A stretch of 64,000 nt of DNA, taken from assembly GCF_000091325.1 (NCBI RefSeq), contig NC_014012.1, forward strand, positions 682,001 to 746,000, written 5' to 3'. Origin of the DNA: Shewanella violacea DSS12. Its GTDB lineage: Bacteria; Pseudomonadota; Gammaproteobacteria; Enterobacterales; Shewanellaceae. Shown here piece after piece: positions 62,993 through 64,000 of this stretch. The position numbers and the translations under genes were made by a program. The number at the start of each line of letters is the position of its first letter. Position 1 is the stretch's first letter. Under the pieces are notes generated by a model. That model had not been told where the DNA came from. It saw only the letters and a program-made list of their open reading frames with translations, and ran no database searches.

Positions 62993-64000
62993 ATGAATCA
63001 AAAATACTTCGGTACTGACGGTATTCGCGGCAAGGTTGGTAATTTTCCGATCACCCCAGACTTTGCTCTTAAGCTTGGCTGGGCTGTCGGTAAAGTGCTT
63101 GCCGGCAATGGCACTCAGGAAGTCCTGATAGGTAAAGATACTCGATCAAGTGGCTATATGCTTGAATCTGCAATTGAAGCTGGTTTGTCTGCCGCGGGTG
63201 TCAATGTCGCCCTAGTTGGCCCAATGCCTACTCCTGCAATTGCTTATTTGACCTCAACCTTTAGGGCTAATGCCGGTGTTGTTATCAGTGCATCCCACAA
63301 CCCATTTTATGATAATGGCATTAAATTTTTTTCTAAAAATGGCACTAAGCTCACTTGTGCTCAAGAGCAGGAAATAGAAGACCTGCTGGATAAGGCCTTG
63401 AATCATAATGCCATGCAGTGTGTTGAGTCGAGTAAGCTGGGCAAGGTGCGCCGCATAGACGATGCTGCTGGTCGCTATATTGAATTTTGCAAAGGTTCTT
63501 TTCCAACTAAACTGTCTCTCAAAGGTCTTAAACTTGTCATAGATTGTGCTAATGGTGCAGCCTATCAGGTTGCTCCTGCTGTGTATCGTGAGCTGGGCGC
63601 AGAGGTCATAGCGATTCATGTTGAGCCTAATGGCATTAATATTAATCATGAATGCGGTGCGACCCATATGCATAGCTTGCAGCAAGCAGTACTTGAGCAT
63701 AAGGCCGATATTGGGATTGCCCTTGATGGCGATGCTGACCGAGTCATGTTGGTCGATCATTGCGGTGCAGTAGTCGATGGTGATGAGATCCTGTATATCC
63801 TGGCGCGGGCGCAGCAAGCTAACGGCACTTTAAAGACTGGCGTTGTTGGTACACTTATGTCGAACCTCGGCCTGGAGTTGGCACTGCAAGCCATTAATAT
63901 TCCTTTTGTGCGTGCCAATGTGGGTGATAAGTTCGTCGTTGAGCAGTTACTTAAACATGGCTGGCAACTTGGTGGTGAAAACTCAGGTCATATTCTAGCG
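62993..64000 (+). CDS. glmM: Phosphoglucosamine mutase (cut by window edge)
   Basis: GlmM converts glucosamine-6-phosphate to glucosamine-1-phosphate on the way to UDP-GlcNAc. The first 336 codons are visible. They begin [16 protein letters not shown]. The phosphoserine loop [18 protein letters not shown] (in part) and the metal-binding [13 protein letters not shown] follow, and it reaches [10 protein letters not shown] at the edge. Full length should be about 445 residues. Its place at the end of the capsule locus, with wecB upstream, suggests a role in UDP-GlcNAc supply for the polysaccharide, either as an additional copy or the main gene. Confidence 0.95.
   Translation, partial: MNQKYFGTDGIRGKVGNFPITPDFALKLGWAVGKVLAGNGTQEVLIGKDTRSSGYMLESAIEAGLSAAGVNVALVGPMPTPAIAYLTSTFRANAGVVISASHNPFYDNGIKFFSKNGTKLTCAQEQEIEDLLDKALNHNAMQCVESSKLGKVRRIDDAAGRYIEFCKGSFPTKLSLKGLKLVIDCANGAAYQVAPAVYRELGAEVIAIHVEPNGININHECGATHMHSLQQAVLEHKADIGIALDGDADRVMLVDHCGAVVDGDEILYILARAQQANGTLKTGVVGTLMSNLGLELALQAINIPFVRANVGDKFVVEQLLKHGWQLGGENSGHILA

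Overview
The window looks like a chromosomal segment of a marine gammaproteobacterium, most likely a Shewanella. This rests on recognisable gene families (cysJIH, an S41-like protein, a TIGR03899-type protein, an imelysin/di-haem iron cluster, CHASE-GGDEF proteins, SelO, ArfA) and on moderate GC content. No database search was possible. Species-level assignment is not supported.

Layout. 1-712: C-terminal part of a flavin amine oxidase, cut by the window edge. 853-2259 (-): MipA/OmpV-type outer membrane protein. 2506-6920: assimilatory sulfate reduction operon cysJ-cysI-cysH, followed by three extra tandem copies of the cysH 3' end. 8003-15366: Gfo/Idh/MocA oxidoreductase, a large anchored periplasmic protein, a DUF3010-like protein, a RIO kinase, an exported peroxiredoxin, a small unknown and a degenerate S41-type protein. 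15586-16170 (-): decayed pldA. 16425-17258: uroporphyrinogen-III methyltransferase, which supplies precorrin-2 on the way to sirohaem, the CysI cofactor. 17364-19562 (-): TIGR03899-like protein and an MFS transporter. 20000-24441: likely Fur-controlled set of porin, imelysin lipoprotein and di-haem oxidoreductase. 25246-28809: two tandem CHASE-GGDEF diguanylate cyclases. 28826-31445: MOP-type flippase and an EEP-family nuclease/phosphatase. 32172-39137: six-gene efflux operon (FUSC, NodT-type outer membrane factor, DUF1656, HlyD-type adaptor, K+ channel, AI-2E family protein). 39314-45645: small and unknown genes, a cold-shock/membrane fusion, an EamA transporter, arfA and a frameshifted lipoprotein gene. 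46217-47698: selO. 48566-62533: capsule/exopolysaccharide locus with an ABC exporter (kpsM, kpsT, kpsE, kpsD type), a CgeB-like protein, wecB, wecC, a 1306-residue multidomain glycosyltransferase and a DUF6270/hydrolase-like protein. 62993-64000: glmM, cut by the right edge.

How the genes work together. GlmM, WecB and WecC would form a route from glucosamine-6-P towards UDP-GlcNAc, UDP-ManNAc and UDP-ManNAcA. The glycosyltransferases would use these sugars and KpsMTED-type proteins would export the product. A near-consensus ops element about 115 bp upstream of kpsM suggests RfaH-type antitermination. The efflux operon has the parts of an AaeXAB-like exporter with its own outer membrane channel, plus two membrane proteins not normally counted as parts of it.

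The most unusual feature is recurrent short tandem duplication at gene 3' ends: cysH (131 bp x4), the MFS gene (57 bp x3), the outer membrane factor (54 bp x3, in frame) and cobA (15 bp x3 across the stop codon). Other notable points are a pldA pseudogene, an arfA gene with a hairpin before its stop codon, and an S41-like protein in which Cys appears to replace the catalytic Ser.
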